Of a stretch of 7,010 nucleotides of DNA, positions 6,967-7,010 are shown piece after piece. The stretch is taken from contig JAUVYX010000045.1 in the NCBI GenBank assembly GCA_030602865.1, positions 1 through 7,010 of the forward strand, given 5' to 3'. The notes below the pieces were generated by a model that was given only the letters and a program-made list of their open reading frames with translations, had not been told where the DNA came from and ran no database searches. The stretch is from Dehalococcoidia bacterium. GTDB lineage: Bacteria; Chloroflexota; Dehalococcoidia; GIF9; AB-539-J10. Made by a program: the position numbers and the translations under genes. Within the stretch, counting starts at the first letter, position 1; the number at the start of each line of letters is the position of its first letter.

Positions 6967-6998
6967 ATTATACGGGCGAATTGTTAATTTCCTGTTAA
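6967..6998 (-). promoter_or_regulatory. Putative promoter and tandem-repeat operator of the propeller gene
   Basis: Read on the minus strand, TTAACA (6998-6993) and TTAACA (6987-6982) start 11 bp apart. A perfect TATAAT follows at 6972-6967, ending 9 bp before the ATG at 6957. The upstream TTAACA is 20 bp from the -10, long for a -35 box, which fits a promoter dependent on an activator. The repeats match those at the regulator promoter in sequence and in 11-bp period. Transcription should begin near 6958-6961, giving almost no leader. The window ends at 7010, so further upstream elements may be missing. Confidence 0.5.
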
Positions 6999-7010
6999 GT
7001 TTAATTTGTT

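Noticed and set aside
1..7010. CRISPR arrays, tRNA or rRNA genes, insertion sequences
   Set aside because: No regularly spaced long repeats, cloverleaf-like segment, transposase motif or terminal inverted repeats were seen on either strand.

Overview
The window holds four protein-coding genes and two promoter regions. Base composition is moderate. The best guess for the source is an uncultured Chloroflexota bacterium, probably Dehalococcoidia. This rests on family resemblance recalled from memory: an exported beta-propeller protein with fibronectin-like modules and a single C-terminal membrane anchor, a BaeS-like kinase with OmpR-type regulator, and a B12-binding radical SAM protein with a DUF4070-type C-terminus. 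No rRNA, marker gene or database search supports it.

Layout. (1) 25-1524, plus strand: a complete radical SAM protein with a TTG start. (2) 1525-1809: a 285-bp non-coding stretch that ends in the promoter and leader of the next operon and is rich in short repeats and palindromes. (3) 1810-2505 and 2495-3829, plus strand: a response regulator and its sensor histidine kinase, overlapping by 11 nt and so translationally coupled. (4) 3829-3855: a perfect 16-bp palindrome between two convergent genes. (5) 3862-6957, minus strand: a 1031-residue exported, membrane-anchored beta-propeller protein. (6) 6958-7010: the promoter of that gene, partly cut by the window end.

How the parts may work together. 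The kinase should sense something outside the cell and phosphorylate the regulator. The most interesting signal is regulatory. Upstream of the regulator gene and upstream of the propeller gene there are TTAACA-type hexamers repeated with an exact 11-bp period, directly followed by a good -10 box (TTAACA-N5-TTAATA-N7-TATAAC and TTAACA-N5-TTAACA-N9-TATAAT). Tandem hexamers about one helical turn apart are the usual binding site of OmpR/PhoB-type regulators. The Bacillus PhoP box in particular is made of TTAACA-like repeats. A simple reading is that the regulator controls its own operon and the convergent surface-protein gene. The propeller promoter is so close to the ATG that the mRNA should be leaderless, which fits the lack of a Shine-Dalgarno sequence. 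The radical SAM gene shows no visible link to this module.
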